In this document: piece by piece, positions 14,660 through 26,470 of the stretch
Numbering within the stretch: position 1 is the stretch's first letter
Layout: each line of letters starts with the position of its first letter
NCBI RefSeq assembly: GCF_905220365.1
Contig: NC_061134.1
Location: forward strand, 4,417,001-4,481,000
Reading direction: 5' to 3'
Length of the DNA stretch: 64,000 nt
From: Vanessa cardui
Lineage: Eukaryota; Arthropoda; Insecta; Lepidoptera; Nymphalidae
Notes under the pieces: model-generated
The model's database searches: none
What the model saw: only the letters and a program-made list of their open reading frames with translations
What the model was told of the DNA's origin: nothing
Made by a program: the position numbers and the translations under genes

Positions 14660-15690
14660 AACGGAGAGTCGGCGCTCTTTAACGAATAGTCGCCGACTAC
14701 GAAAGCAGCCCAACTCCTGGAAGACTACTTTGGTACATCTTAACCCTAAAAAGAGCAACCGCCCAAACCTGTCCCATTATAGGCCATTAGCCATCAGGAC
14801 CAGAGAACAAGACTTATTCATCTCCGACGCGGGGTGAGACAGGAGACATGTAATATCTCCCAAAACTATTCATCAACGCGATGGAGGACGTTTTCAAGAC
14901 TCTGGATTGGACTGCAACAGGCGTCAACGTCAATGGAGAGCGCATCTTCGTTTCGCAGACGATATAGTCATCTTTGCAGAGACGCTGGAAGAGCTTCGCG
15001 GAATGTTGGACGACCTAAATGGGTCCTCCCGGCGGGTCGATCTAGGCACGAACTTGGACAAAACCAAGATCAATAAACAGGTCGTGCCGGGACCGATATC
15101 TGTCGACGGCATCCCCCTCGAAGTTGTGCGGGATAACCTTGGCCAGACAGATTGATAGGAGGATTCGGTTGGGCTGGGCACCGTTCGGCAGGCTCCGTCG
15201 GGTCTTTACGTAGGCGATTCCACAATGCTTGAAATCGAAAGTTTTTGAGCATTGCGTCCTACCGATGATGACGTAGGGTGCCGAGACGTGGACACTAACG
15301 GTGAGGCTAGTCCACAAATTAAAGTTCGCGCAGCGGGCGATGGAGCGACTTATGTTAGGTGTCTCTCTCGTAGATAAAATCAGAAATTAGGTTATCCGTG
15401 AGAGAACTAAAGTAACAGACATAGCTAGGAGGATCAGCGAGCAGAAGTGGCAGTGGGCTGACCATATCTGTCGTAGGACCAATAGCCGCTGGAGCAGACG
15501 AGTCCTAGAGTGGAGACCGCGTCGCGGTAAGCGTAATGTAGGACGACCTTCGACCTGCTGGTCCAACGACATTCGCAGGAACGCGCGATGGACGCTGGAT
15601 GAGGGAGGCAGAGGACCGAGCAGCGTGGCGCGCTCTGGGGGAGCTCTCTCTGTCCTATTATCAACAGTGGATAGCAAATATGTAACATTC
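14660..15690 (+). pseudogene. Degenerate RTE-type LINE reverse transcriptase
   Basis: With frame changes, the + strand encodes a reverse transcriptase remnant. A HYRPLA-type segment lies near 14780, an FINAMEDVFKTLDW block near 14865-14915, the catalytic RFADDIVIFAE motif near 14950, then MTYGAETWTLTV near 15275 and a C-terminal KWQWADHICRRT and GRPSTCW region up to about 15560. This order and wording are typical of the RTE clade (endonuclease-reverse transcriptase) so common in Lepidoptera. At least several frameshifts and stops make it dead. Confidence 0.75.
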
Positions 15691-16740
15691 ACTGCTATGC
15701 GGACGACAGTACTGTAGACACCTCATACACGGGCCGGGCTAATATTTCTCGGGAAAACGTCGGAGAAAACCGGAAGAAACTTGTGTCTGAAATCGAGTCT
15801 TCATTAAACAAAGTCTCGAACTGGGACCGGCTAAACTTTGTCCATATATGATTCCTATTTTGCTATTAAAATATCTGATGGCGGGGAAGTACTCTCCCTT
15901 GGTAATCCCTTAGCTCACTTAGAAGGTTCGGACCCCCCGGCTGAAATTAGTCCACTTCAACCCCAAAAAGAGGCAAGTTTGCGTCTTAGCCGCTAAAAAA
16001 ATACCATTTTTCGTATCTCCATGAATTCAGAAGATTCCAATAGCTACCACAGCTAGTATCGAATTACTTGGCGTGGATATTTCGAGGCTCGTTCAGTTCC
16101 GTGGTCAATTGGAACACAAAGACAAATTTGCATCAAAAAAGCTCGGTGTGCTCAGCAAGCCAAGACAGTATTTCACGCCGGCCCATCGCCTAAAACTATA
16201 CAAGGCGCAAATTGAACCTCATATGGAATATTGCTCACACCTCTGGGCGGGTGTTCCCCAGTACCAGCTCCTTCCATTTGACCGTATCCAACGCAGAGCT
16301 GCTCAAATTATCAACGATCAAGCCCTTTTCGACCTGCTTGATCATTTGGCTTTGCGATGTTAGATCACTCTGCATCTTATACCGAATATTTCATGGAAAA
16401 TATTCGGAGGCGTTGTTCGGATTAATCCCGGCTACTGAATTTCACCTTCGGACATCTCGTCAAAATTCAAAGTTTCACCCGCACCACCTTAATGTTCAAA
16501 AATCCACAAAATCGATTTTTAAGATATTTTCTTGCTTGCAAAACCACTCTGTTGAAGCAGCTTTCACCGACGCTTTTTCCGAACCGATACGACTTTGGAA
16601 CCTTAAAAAAAAAGAGCGTACTCCTTCTTTAAAGGCCGGTAACGCACCTGCAAGCCCCGCAGATGTCCATGGGCGGTGGTAATCACTTTCCATCGGATGA
16701 GCATCGTGCTCGTTTGCCCCCTATAATATAAAAGAAGTCG
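15691..16740 (+). pseudogene. Degenerate jockey/CR1-like LINE, 3' part of ORF2 and 3' UTR
   Basis: It follows the RTE debris directly. It begins at a CYADDSTVD reverse-transcriptase catalytic motif (15690s), continues through SEIESSLNKVSNWDRLN, VQFRGQLEHKDKFASKKLG (from about 16093) and LYKAQIEPHMEYCSHLWAG, and ends PADVHGRW with a stop at 16680-16682. The region is broken by internal deletions (near 15850-16070) and at least one frameshift near 16350. The downstream text (CATCGGATGAGCATCGTGCTCGT) resembles the 3' UTR of this LINE family. Confidence 0.75.
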
Positions 16741-17559
16741 TCGGTTGTCTCTTAAATAAATGTGCATAAATGATGTATAATTTTAATTTATTTACGCTTA
16801 TTTTATCTTAAAATATACCTATTGTGTTTTTCCTGGAGCACGAACCCCCCCCGAAATGAAATGCTACGGCCCTGCGTAACAGCTTGATACAAAATTATAA
16901 AAATGTACCTCCAGTACATCAGGTCACCGGGACCTCAACAATTGATATAATATTATTTTTACGACGAAAATTTTAAATATCATAGTTGAATATCGTAGAG
17001 ATATTGATTACAAAGGTTATATGTTAAGTATTATTATAATTTTTTCATTAAAGTATTTATATTGGTTCGGCAGAGTCCACTTGTCAATTGATTAATGTAT
17101 ATTTTAATTCATAATTATTATTTTAATTCTGTTAACATATAATTAAAAATAGTTTAAAATTTCTTTATTGTAAAGAAATCTGTTTTAAGAATCTTTTTAA
17201 CTCAAAATTCATTAGTAAAAATTATATTTATTAGTAGGTACTTCCACTCATAGGACATATTTTATTTTATTAGGTACTATGAAATTTGGCACATTTTTGA
17301 GACTAGTACATTCAAACATACAACATATCTATCTGACGGTATTAGATAATACTGAAGTTATATGTTAATTGTCGAAAGGAGACGTGTTTAGTTATGAGAT
17401 GACTTGATTGGCCACTTAAACATTATTGATCTGTACCTAAGTTTATACTTTGTATCTTACCAAGTCCTTAACTAATATATAACTAGAAAGTATTTGTTGA
17501 TAACCACATTAGATTAAAACACCAATTGTATTGCCATTACTATGTAATTATGAAGTTGG

Positions 17560-17670
17560 AAAGAGTAATTACGGAGTTTCTTGCCGGTTCCTCTCGGTAG
17601 AATCAGCATTTCCAACCAGTTAATACAATTTGTAAAGTGACGATTCAAGGGTACTTATAAATGATAGTTT
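17560..17670 (+). repeat. Short interspersed repeat, retroposon-tail type
   Basis: TTCTTGCCGGTTCCTCTCGG and AAGTGACGATTCAAGGGTAC recur in decayed form at 37350-37430 (+) and, inverted, at 29680-29790. This resembles the 3' tail of a LINE family. Assignment not secure. Confidence 0.4.
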
Positions 17671-17689
17671 GATTGTTTATAATTCATCT

Positions 17690-17890
17690 CGTGGTCCGTG
17701 GTGAAAGAAAACATCGTGAGGAAACCTGCATATGTCTAATTTCAACGAAATTGTGCCACATATGAATCGACCAACCGGCGTTGGAGCAGCGAGGTGGAAT
17801 ATGCAGGGGTATATAGCATCCCATTTTTAGGTTAGGGAGCCTTCTCAAAGGGACAGTAGGCTTTATCCCAGTAGTAGGATATTTACAGAC
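17690..17890 (+). mobile_element. tRNA-derived SINE body, diverged
   Basis: It contains AAAACATCGTGAGGAAACCT, GTGCCACATATGAATCGACC and TTATCCCAGTAGTAGGATAT in the family order, with an insertion near 17800-17830. A short repeat (17560-17670: TTCTTGCCGGTTCCTCTCGG) abuts it. Confidence 0.5.
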
Positions 17891-17949
17891 TTAATGTAGC
17901 AAATCAAGTTGAATAAATAAAATATGTAAATGTAAGGTTTGCTAATCCT

Positions 17950-18070
17950 CACTCCTGCTGCCATTGGAATATACAATTCGCCGCCAATGCGCCGCCAACC
18001 ATGGGAACTGAGATGTTATTATGTCCCTGCCTGTAATCACACTAACGCTCGCCCTTAAAACCGGAACACA
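17950..18070 (-). mobile_element. Metulj-like SINE fragment
   Basis: The - strand shows TGTTCCGGTTTTAAGGGCGA, then AGGGACATAATAACATCT and CCCATGGTTGGCGGCGCATT, the central part of the family. Confidence 0.5.
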
Positions 18071-18463
18071 GTCAATTTACATATTATTTAATAAATATTA
18101 GCCACATATCTCGACTTATGACTTTAACTATATCTTCGCATATCCACGATATTATAATGAATGTTAATACTTACAAAAAAATGAATGGACGCCTTATAAA
18201 CAACCAGCTACCATACAATCCAATACATTTCACCACATTAGGTAAGTACTTTCAAATGTCTTTCATAATCATTTGTTTTTTTAGTTTGTTTAAAAAAAAA
18301 CAACATAATTCGTACGTATAAACTTAGATGATCCTTTCGTAAGTGCAAAATCTTAACCTAAGTTTGCCGACAACGATTACATTCGCGTGTGACGACAAAA
18401 GAACATAGAATGAGGAAAACTGCTTTATGTGGATAAAAACCACATGTGTATAACCTTATAATA

Positions 18464-18582
18464 TCTTCAACTGACTTTTTATAATTTATTAAAAAATAAA
18501 ATGTACTATATATATAATGTATCTTAATTATAGTAAAGAGGATGAGGGACACGATAGTAGTAAAACATACCGACATACTTAT
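18464..18582 (+). repeat. Repeat shared with 20784-20885
   Basis: It shares AAAGAGGATGAGGGACACGA and the preceding TTTTTATAAT...AAAAAATAAAAT text with the second copy. The boundaries and family are unknown. Confidence 0.45.
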
Positions 18583-18671
18583 AATATACCAACCGCGTAA
18601 AATTCTTCAATGATTTGTCACCAGCTTTAGTTATATAGAACGATAACATTTAACACATTATATGCTAATGA

Positions 18672-18850
18672 TACGATCGCAGATCCCGAGACCTTGGGTT
18701 CGAAGTCCAGGGCGGGGCGGTTAACATTTGATGGGTTTTTGGATCGACATTCTCATTAGAAATTCGTAGCCTGGAAGTGTGTAACCGTGTCTCGAAAAAA
18801 CCTAGGGTCCTTGTTTCTGCGCCTGAACTCTATCATGTCCTATATGCCGT
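18672..18850 (+). mobile_element. SINE-like fragment with B box
   Basis: GACCTTGGGTTCGAAGTCCA is a B-box-like match preceded by a decayed A-box side. The body (GTAGCCTGGAAGTGTGTAAC) is not shared with the other families here. Confidence 0.35.
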
Positions 18851-19394
18851 CTAGAATTGAATAGTTATTTGGCTAAGCTTATCCTTAGATGGTCAGTCAT
18901 CCATGAGATTAGCCGTCATGTACGAAATCCGTCAGGAGGGCATCATGGTCATTTGTATAATACATATAAACTAAAGTATTAACGTAAGCAAGACAAGGCT
19001 TCTTTTCTATTCTGTATAACGATTTTATAATTACATACGTGTGCGCCAAATTGTTAAATACACAAATAAATATATAAACAGGATATTTAATAAAAACTAA
19101 ATGGTTCTTTGAAATACTCCCCTATAATAATACCCTATTATAATTACATTTACCTGTTTTGAGAATTACCCGAACAAATAGACCGATAAAAAATTGTGGT
19201 TGTTTTCGTGGTAACTTCCAAAGAACTATATTAGACCTATACCTACTTTTAAATTGCAGTGATCAGACATTTCAATTTGATACTATAACAGTTGGAACCC
19301 ATTTTAATAGATTTTTTTTTTAATAAAATTGGCTTAAATATTCTATTATTTTGATTTTATGTTTTTTTTTTAATGTATAGTGTTCAAATTATTA

Positions 19395-19480
19395 TTAAAG
19401 TTATTAAGTACAGTTTCGCTAAAAACTTCAGTCTCGTGAACAAGACATTTATAGATAATGTCGAAATATTGAACTTCGTA
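19395..19480 (+). repeat. Same dispersed repeat, copy 2
   Basis: Core GTCTCGTGAACAAGACATTT at 19431. The right arm is missing. Confidence 0.5.
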
Positions 19481-19541
19481 TTGTTCGAATAATAAAACAA
19501 AAGATGTTCTACTATAAACTACAAAATTGACTCATTCGACC

Positions 19542-19715
19542 TCTCGTACCAACGTGGCTGCTGAGTACGACGGAAGGAAAACGTAATCATGATTATCAAC
19601 ATTATTTTACCGATCGTGACTTTAAGACGTAAGTCTTTGAGTTAAATACCAGGAAATAAAAACATCATAAAAAATCACAAATATTTAAGGACGATACAGG
19701 AACTATACCTCTGTC
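19542..19715 (+). repeat. Dispersed repeat, second copy
   Basis: It runs from ATTCGACCTCTCGTACC through GTACGACGGAAGGAAAACG to GGACGATACAGGAACTATAC. It matches the reverse complement of 9211-9403. Confidence 0.5.
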
Positions 19716-20217
19716 TACAAAAAATGCATCACTTTGAGCTGGTAATGTATCTTAGATTATAAACAAAAAGCATGGAGCGTTCAAAGCGCTGTAGTGAAAT
19801 AACAAAAGCGAATACAATTTCTAAGTATTGCAAAGCGATGTTACCATAGTAATGATACTTCAATCATATTAATACTAGTTGGACTCCAACGAACGCCGAA
19901 TTCGTTTAAAATATTTGGAATTTGTCGATAACAATTTTCTATAGGTTTTTCCGTTTTTCATTTTTTTTTCTTATGCAGCCGTAGTACCTCTTTCTAGCCG
20001 GCCAGTAACTTTTTTCCGGTCTCTAATAATGTTTATTAAATCGCAAAAAAATCAAAAGCCCAATCTCAACCTGTAATTATACACTTTTAGTACTATTGAG
20101 TTTGGCAACAAAGGAAATTGATTATAATTTTTAGATTCGAAATGGACAAGGGCAAGAAACCATACCTAGTTGCCTCTTTAGCCGTCGATGTTCCTTTCAT
20201 AATTAATTTCATTCTAG

Positions 20218-20285
20218 GCGATGAGGAAACATGTATCGGATGTATGTATATGCCACATTTCACCAACACGTAGTGGAACAGCGAA
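20218..20285 (+). mobile_element. tRNA-derived SINE remnant
   Basis: GATGAGGAAACATGTAT and GCCACATTTCACCAACAC are degraded pieces of the family body. Confidence 0.35.
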
Positions 20286-20464
20286 TAATAAGTATTAATT
20301 TCAAAATACATATATCAAAAACGAAGATTTGTGATAAGACATATTAATTTATTTTTATTTATTTTCGTCATTATTCATCGTTATTATGTATCACATTTAT
20401 TTTAAACTTTAGGTCAAATTCGTCACCTTCTTTTATTTTAAGCTTGATAAGAAACCTACATCTG

Positions 20465-20690
20465 AAACAATATCACATACATTACTCTTGTCCCAATGTA
20501 AGTAGCTAAAGCACTTGTGTTATGGAAAATCAGAAGTAACGTCGGTACCACAAACACGCAGATCCAAGACAACATAGAAAACCAATGATAATCTACATCG
20601 ACTCAGCTGACAATCGAACCCAGGACCTCGGAGTGGCGTACCCATGAAAATCGGTGTACACACCACTCGACCACGGAGCTCGTCAAAATA
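20465..20690 (-). mobile_element. Second tRNA-derived SINE family, copy 1
   Basis: On the - strand the head TGGTCGAGTGGTGTGTACAC ... GGGTTCGATTG has tRNA-like A and B boxes. The body shares GATTATCATTGGTTTTCTAT and CACAAGTGCTTTAGCTACTT with the copy at 47345. Confidence 0.6.
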
Positions 20691-20783
20691 TGTAAATGAT
20701 TTAATTTTTCTTGAAATTTGTATACAGACGATATTTTCTCTAATTACAAATCTCAATATAATTATCATAGTTAATTGTAATAC

Positions 20784-20941
20784 TTTCAACTTGATTTTTA
20801 TAATTTTTAAAAAATAAAATATACTTTTTTTATCTTAATCATGCTAAAGAGGATGAGGGACACGATAGTCGTCATACCGACAGATACCGACAGACATATA
20901 TTCATATATGCATATATAGTCTGTCGGTATGTTTTACGACT
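20784..20941 (+). repeat. Repeat copy followed by a perfect 12-bp hairpin
   Basis: Second copy of the 18464 repeat. Its end carries ATACCGACAGAC (20884-20895) and its exact complement GTCTGTCGGTAT (20919-20930) around an AT-rich loop. Confidence 0.5.
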
Positions 20942-23738
20942 AATATCTCTATAACTCTAATTACAAAACTCAATATAATTATTATAGTCTATAGTGTGTT
21001 GACAATCAGCCAGCCAAAACAATGCCATAAATATTTATAGACTTTAGATACAGTATCTCATTCGATAACGTAACCCTAAAAATAAAACTAACCTAACTAA
21101 CCACATTAGAATTACCGCTATTTAAACAGGTTCCCAAGATGTTCCCGCCCACGGCTAGGCGATATTTTATAAGGATATTAAATGTTGTAATAAAAATTAA
21201 ACATGCAATATAGATGGAGGTAATTCCACTGATTAATTATGAGATTGTAAACTCGGATCGTAAGTGGAAATTATAATGATGTGCAATGCTTAATGCGTAA
21301 GCTATATATTTGTTATAATAAATAAATAATAGAATAAAAAAATACATAAGCTTTCACGTGGCGTCCATTTTTTTTTGTCGCTAGCTCGAAAAGTGAGTGC
21401 GACTTTTTAACTCGTTTCGATTAAGTGCATCTAGATCAAAAATCCGTTGTGTGATTTCAGCCATTCATAATATTTAAATGAAAAATATTACTCACCGAAG
21501 CGACTTTACCTGTGTTTTTATATGAAGCGTGTAGTAAATACGCGCTGCAAGTAAAAACTTAACAATGTCCATTGCTAATTGACTTGGGGTTGATCACCTT
21601 ATTCAGTACTACACCGAACCCAATACGGAAATAACTATAAAAAAGAATTCATAAGGAAAAATGTTATATCAGAATATACTTATAACCCTAACCCTTGTTT
21701 TTGAGAGCCGGTTTTATAACTCTTTTTAATAAAATAAAAAAATACGCCATTAAAATACCGTCACGAACTTTCTAACATGAGTTCTGTTCGCAATAAAATA
21801 ATATTATTCTTCTTCTTTGTTTTTCTAAACAGTTCTTTATTAAAAAAAAATAACAGATGGCTATTTTATTCATAAATCGAATGGATTACTGTTATTGATT
21901 ATAATGTTAGATAAAATGTTAGGTAAAAATTAAATATTTTAGTTAAAAAAGTATAAGTGAATATTTTTTTTATAATAACTCACAACGAATAATAATAAAA
22001 TAAAAAACAACATACAATTAAAAATTAAATTAATTAATTATTAATCATTTAGTAATTTAACTTAAAGCAATGGTATCACTGGCAACACTAGCAATCAATT
22101 TCGGAAAACTTTATATAAATATTGACTTAGGCCCGTTGTACAGATAAAATTTATTATTGAAAAAAAAATTCGAGTGATACACTTCTCAAAATGTAACTCA
22201 CAAATTCGTTATTTCTAAAACTTTTCGAAAAAAGAAACAAAAGTCTGACGGTATTTGAATATTTTCGTTCAGTAATGTTTTATTTATTTTCCGTACACCA
22301 TTCGTATCAAGTTTGACAAGTTTACTTGTGCTGTGAATTTTAAGGTAAGGTTATTTACACGTCTGTGAAAAGAGTTCTTAAATACTATTTGAAGTATTTT
22401 CGTTTAAAATAACATTTTTAAAAACATTTAATTTCATTATTATATTTCAAAGTGGGTTATTAATAATAAATTATTTAGAGAAGTTCTGTGGTAGAGTGAG
22501 ATAAAATTCCGCCAAAGCCAAGTTTAACCAATAATCTTGACTTATTATTGGGATTTTTTGTTAAATAATTACATGAAGCGAGCGCGCTTCATCTAGTGCG
22601 TATCACTTTTTGCCTGATACCAAGAAGGTAAGTAGGTAGGTCGTAAGCTGATCTTTTTTTTTATTTATCAAAACAGGCATTATTAGGCATAAAACAGTAA
22701 TACCTTGTTCTGCTGTTTGACTTTATAATAATAATACTCAACCAGATTTACATATAGCACTTTAGATACAGCCACAAAGGCCTCAAAAACCATTCCATAA
22801 CACACACCGTCCCTAGATAATTGGGAGCCAAATTAATAAATATAAGTTATATTTATGATAACAATAATGTCTTACCTTACTTAAATTATTAGCGTTGTTT
22901 AACGTTTACTTAAAACAATAACTCACATTCAGTTATTTACTGACAAAAGAAAAACACTTAAAATTATTTAGTGCACCCTCTCTGAATCTAAGCTATATAA
23001 GACATTTGAGCTCTTGCATATATGTTTATGTATTTAAGGAAATAGAAAAAGGCTGAATATAAATAACTTAACAAAATTTATAATTATTCATAATACGCAA
23101 ATTAGCTAAAATTCTTACATATTTTTTGCACGATGCAACGTATATTATTTTGACCTCTATAGTTTTATTACAAGAAATTTCCTCAACATTTTAACCAATT
23201 AGCTTTCCACATAAATTATATAAAAAGCATTAGTCTCAAAGAATCGACAATTAATTCGCGGAATCACATTTACTTTATTTTTATTATTTATAAACATCTA
23301 TGTCATCTGTATGTACTTATTTATTTAAAAAAACTAGGTACCTACGTATATACTATACAATAAGTATAATTAAATCAAATTGTGAGTAATGTGTATGCAT
23401 ATTGTCGAGATTTGTGCATTAAAAATACATTTTCTCTTTTATATTTAGCTGATTTCCGGATGAACCTTCTATTATTATACCTTTATACTAGATGCTATGT
23501 ATAGTATTTAATGAGTAGACTGACTGTGTGATAGTTACAGAAGCTGTCTCATTAAGGAAATCCCGAATATTGATATAGACCAGTCAAATACTTAAAAAAA
23601 AAACGGATGTTTCCGTTAAGAAATCTACTTTTCTTGGAAAACTCTTAGAACCTGTGGTCCTAGAACCTTAAGTCTGCCTGTTCGTGTCGGGATTACATGT
23701 ATATCAGATGCATAAAGCTAGGCAAGCATATCACTTGC
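20942..23738. other. AT-rich stretch, nothing recognised
   Basis: No coding, RNA or SINE signal. An 8-bp hairpin (ATGAAGCG/CGCTTCAT, 22574-22593) is present. Confidence 0.4.
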
Positions 23739-24034
23739 AAACACCTACTTGGTGTTAGGGCTTTGTGCAAGCCCAGCTAAGTAGGTACTACCCATTCATC
23801 AGATATTCTACCGCCAAACCACAGTACTTAGTATTGTTGTGTTCCGGTTTGAAAGGGTGAGTGCGCTAGTGTAACTACACAAACACCAAAAGGGACTTAT
23901 TAAGGATCATCTTAGTTCCCAAGGAGGGCGCATGAGCGATGTAACGAATGGTTGATGTTTCTTGCAGTGCCAGTGGTGACCACTTACCATCAGGTGGCCC
24001 ATATGCTCGCCCGCCAAACTAAAGCACAAAAAAA
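23739..24034 (+). mobile_element. Metulj-like SINE
   Basis: Second copy of the family, ending CATATGCTCGCCCGCCAAAC and an A run. It carries small differences such as GGAGGGCGCATGAGCGATG in place of the usual GGTTGGTGGCACATTG. Confidence 0.65.
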
Positions 24035-25124
24035 ATATTATAATACATTATCAATGGTGTCTAAGTTAGATGTTATTATGTAAAACAATAATTACATAAT
24101 ATCATAATGTTGCACAGTTCGTTGCATCCAGTTAATTGTTTTTCGGTGCGACAATGAACACAAATTAGTTACTGCACGTACAACGTAAATACATACGAAT
24201 AAATGATTGACTCATTGTATTTTTATATACAATTGAAAATATGTTAATATTTTTCATTCCAATTATATTTGCTCTTATTTTATTGTGTCTAAATTATTCT
24301 GACATTTGAATACTTTAAAAAAAGATTAACGTAACGAATCGATTATATTAATAATTGTAAAAAAAGTTTAAATAAATAGGCACGTTCATTTTAAAATCTC
24401 CAAAGACAGCCGTACTTATAGAACAACCGGTTTTTCAAACAGAGATTTTGGGATGGCAACTTATATCAAATTGTAATGATAAATAGTATGAAATACGCAT
24501 GATTTTGGAAAATATTTAATGTAGATAGACGAATACAAAAACTAGAATTAATGCATTCGTTAGGCATAAATATGTTTACATTCGCGATGGAGATTATCAT
24601 TGGGGTATCCAAGGTTTTGTTAAAGAAGATACCATGATTGTAAAAACTTTGTTTTGGATAAAATTATGCTATACTAGTTTTTTCCAGGAATCACTAAAAT
24701 TACACGGAGGTTCTGTCTAATATACCTGGCAAAACCTAAGGATAATATTGAAGGTTATCATTACCTATAGAGCTACAAGTTTAATCTTGTTTATTTCCTG
24801 TAATATAACATCAGCCGTTGCACGTGGTTTCTCCCGCGTTAATTGGTTCTGCTCCACCTTAGTGAGCGGAAGCGTGTAGTTTTCGTGAAGCCTTTCCCAA
24901 GAATAAGACCCAATTTTTTTCTATCATTTAACCTTTTCGTCGATACAAACTTTTTACTTTTATTATATTAGTGTATATAATAATATCCTCTTGGACATAT
25001 TATGTGCTAATAATTAGATTATCAGTCTCTCTGGGGGACGTTACAAGATCGCTCCCACATACCACCATCTCGCACCACCTAAAACTTACCTAACCTAACT
25101 CTTCATATATTATGAATACGTAGT
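24035..25124. other. AT-rich stretch, nothing firm
   Basis: 24815-24910 (GTTGCACGTGGTTTCTCCCG) resembles a common lepidopteran repeat but is too short to assign. Confidence 0.35.
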
Positions 25125-25313
25125 ATAAAACAAAGTCGCTTAACGCTGTCTGTATTCTTAGATCTTTAAAATTACACAACGGATTTTGATGCGGTTTTTT
25201 CAGTACATAGAGTGTTTCGAGGGGATTTTTTTCTTATATAAAACATGGACAATATAATAAAGAAACGTTGAAAATTTTAGAAGTTTCTAATCTGATGTAC
25301 GGGTTGCTAGTAC
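25125..25313 (+). mobile_element. Helitron-like non-autonomous element
   Basis: Same family as 31835-32089, ending GGGTTGCTAGT. The segment holding most of the terminal hairpin is deleted. Confidence 0.5.
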
Positions 25314-25632
25314 GTGATAAATTGATTCTATAACCATTCTCAGTTCATCAAAGGCGGCTGACCTGAGCAATAAGCATGTGACTAGAACGTCGTCAGCCGT
25401 GAAAAAGACAACTTTTTGCGCATTTACTTAAACAATGAGAAGTGACGCTATTACGTAGAATTAAATACGCGAAGCTAAAACACGCCGTCAAAATATGCCT
25501 GTTAAAAGTGTCAGTGTCAGGTCCGAACGACGAACTGCGCCTGAGTTTGAATTATTACTTTATCTCATGATATTTTAAAGAATTACCTACATGCTAGTTA
25601 TGATATAACTTCGTACGGGTAATATTCATACA

Positions 25633-25893
25633 ATGCTGTCATTGTATATCTATAATGCCGTTATCTACCTAAATTCAATTACGAGCTATGAGCAAAAAAT
25701 GCGGTACAAATGTAACTCTATGTTAATTATGGATGATAAGACCGTAAAATTATTACCAAAAGTAATTAAGATGTCAAAAAAACCGCGTATATATGTAGAC
25801 AGAGAATCATTTTCTTACCAATATGCCATTAAAAATGAAAATGGATCAGGTATCATTAACGGAATTAAGATACCACTGGAGAATATTATCTGA
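25633..25893 (+). CDS. Unrecognised small open frame (86 codons)
   Basis: The frame starts with ATG at 25633 and is Lys/Ile-rich, with a short hydrophobic N-terminus. I recognise no family. A TATAAATA box (25930) and GC-richer DNA follow it, and a retroelement fragment lies 320 bp downstream. It may belong to a decayed mobile element or be chance. Confidence 0.15.
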   Translation: MLSLYIYNAVIYLNSITSYEQKMRYKCNSMLIMDDKTVKLLPKVIKMSKKPRIYVDRESFSYQYAIKNENGSGIINGIKIPLENII

Positions 25894-26214
25894 AACAATT
25901 CTTCCTATTAACCTTAAAATTTCCATCCATATAAATAACCGACGCGTACCGAACATACACGAATAAGTTGTTTGCGTATTCGTAGTCTGTTCTGCGGGAT
26001 TCGACGACAATACAACGACAGAACAATACAAGCAACGAATTCGACAAATTTAATTAGGTTCAAGTATATCTCTTACCTATACTTGTCTCACCAGGAAATA
26101 TTATCCTTTCGTTACAAATTTTATAACCTCCTGAATTCGTGGTACCCAGGAGACCTCTATCACTTAGTTTTTATCATTGTTGCGAGGTGAATACGTGAAA
26201 AATTTTCAACCCTA

Positions 26215-26470
26215 AGTCATCCAAGGGAATGAGACATCATAAGCTGGCATGCAGCAAAATTCGTCAGAGTAGCATGCGAAAGCGATCCTGTGGAAAGACC
26301 GCTGAAAGGGTTGACCGCTGGTTTTTTAGTGGGTATTCCAGTGTGTCAGGGCACACTCAAATATTTTCTGGGCACCGGCGAGTAGCACATACCCCACCTT
26401 TTCGTGGGGGAAACGCGAAGTGCGTTTTTCCAGTGGGAAAAAGGCAAGTAGCGAAACGCCATTGAGTTTG
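26215..26470 (+). mobile_element. GC-rich retroelement fragment, probably LINE 5' region
   Basis: The text CAGCAAAATTCGTCAGAGTA, AAAGACCGCTGAAAGGGTTG and TTTTCGTGGGGGAAACGCG recalls the 5' leader of a lepidopteran non-LTR element. A 78-codon frame here (26229-26465) has no recognised product. Confidence 0.3.

Larger units (their letters stand above)
14252..16874. mobile_element. Composite element with matching ends, containing LINE debris
   Basis: The left end (GGCCGTAG ... GGGGGTTCAAACC, CCCCCCCGAAA at 14255-14300) and right end (CGAACCCCCCCCGAAAT ... CTACGGCCCTG at 16841-16874) match in inverted orientation. The pattern resembles termini of a DNA transposon whose ends read CAGGGCCGTAG. The interior is far more GC-rich than its surroundings and consists of reverse-transcriptase fragments on the + strand. 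No transposase is visible and I see no clear target duplication. Confidence 0.45.

Noticed and set aside
14930..15692. Several - strand frames of 60-101 codons
   Set aside because: They are antisense to the RTE-type reverse transcriptase remnant, whose + strand motifs are clear.
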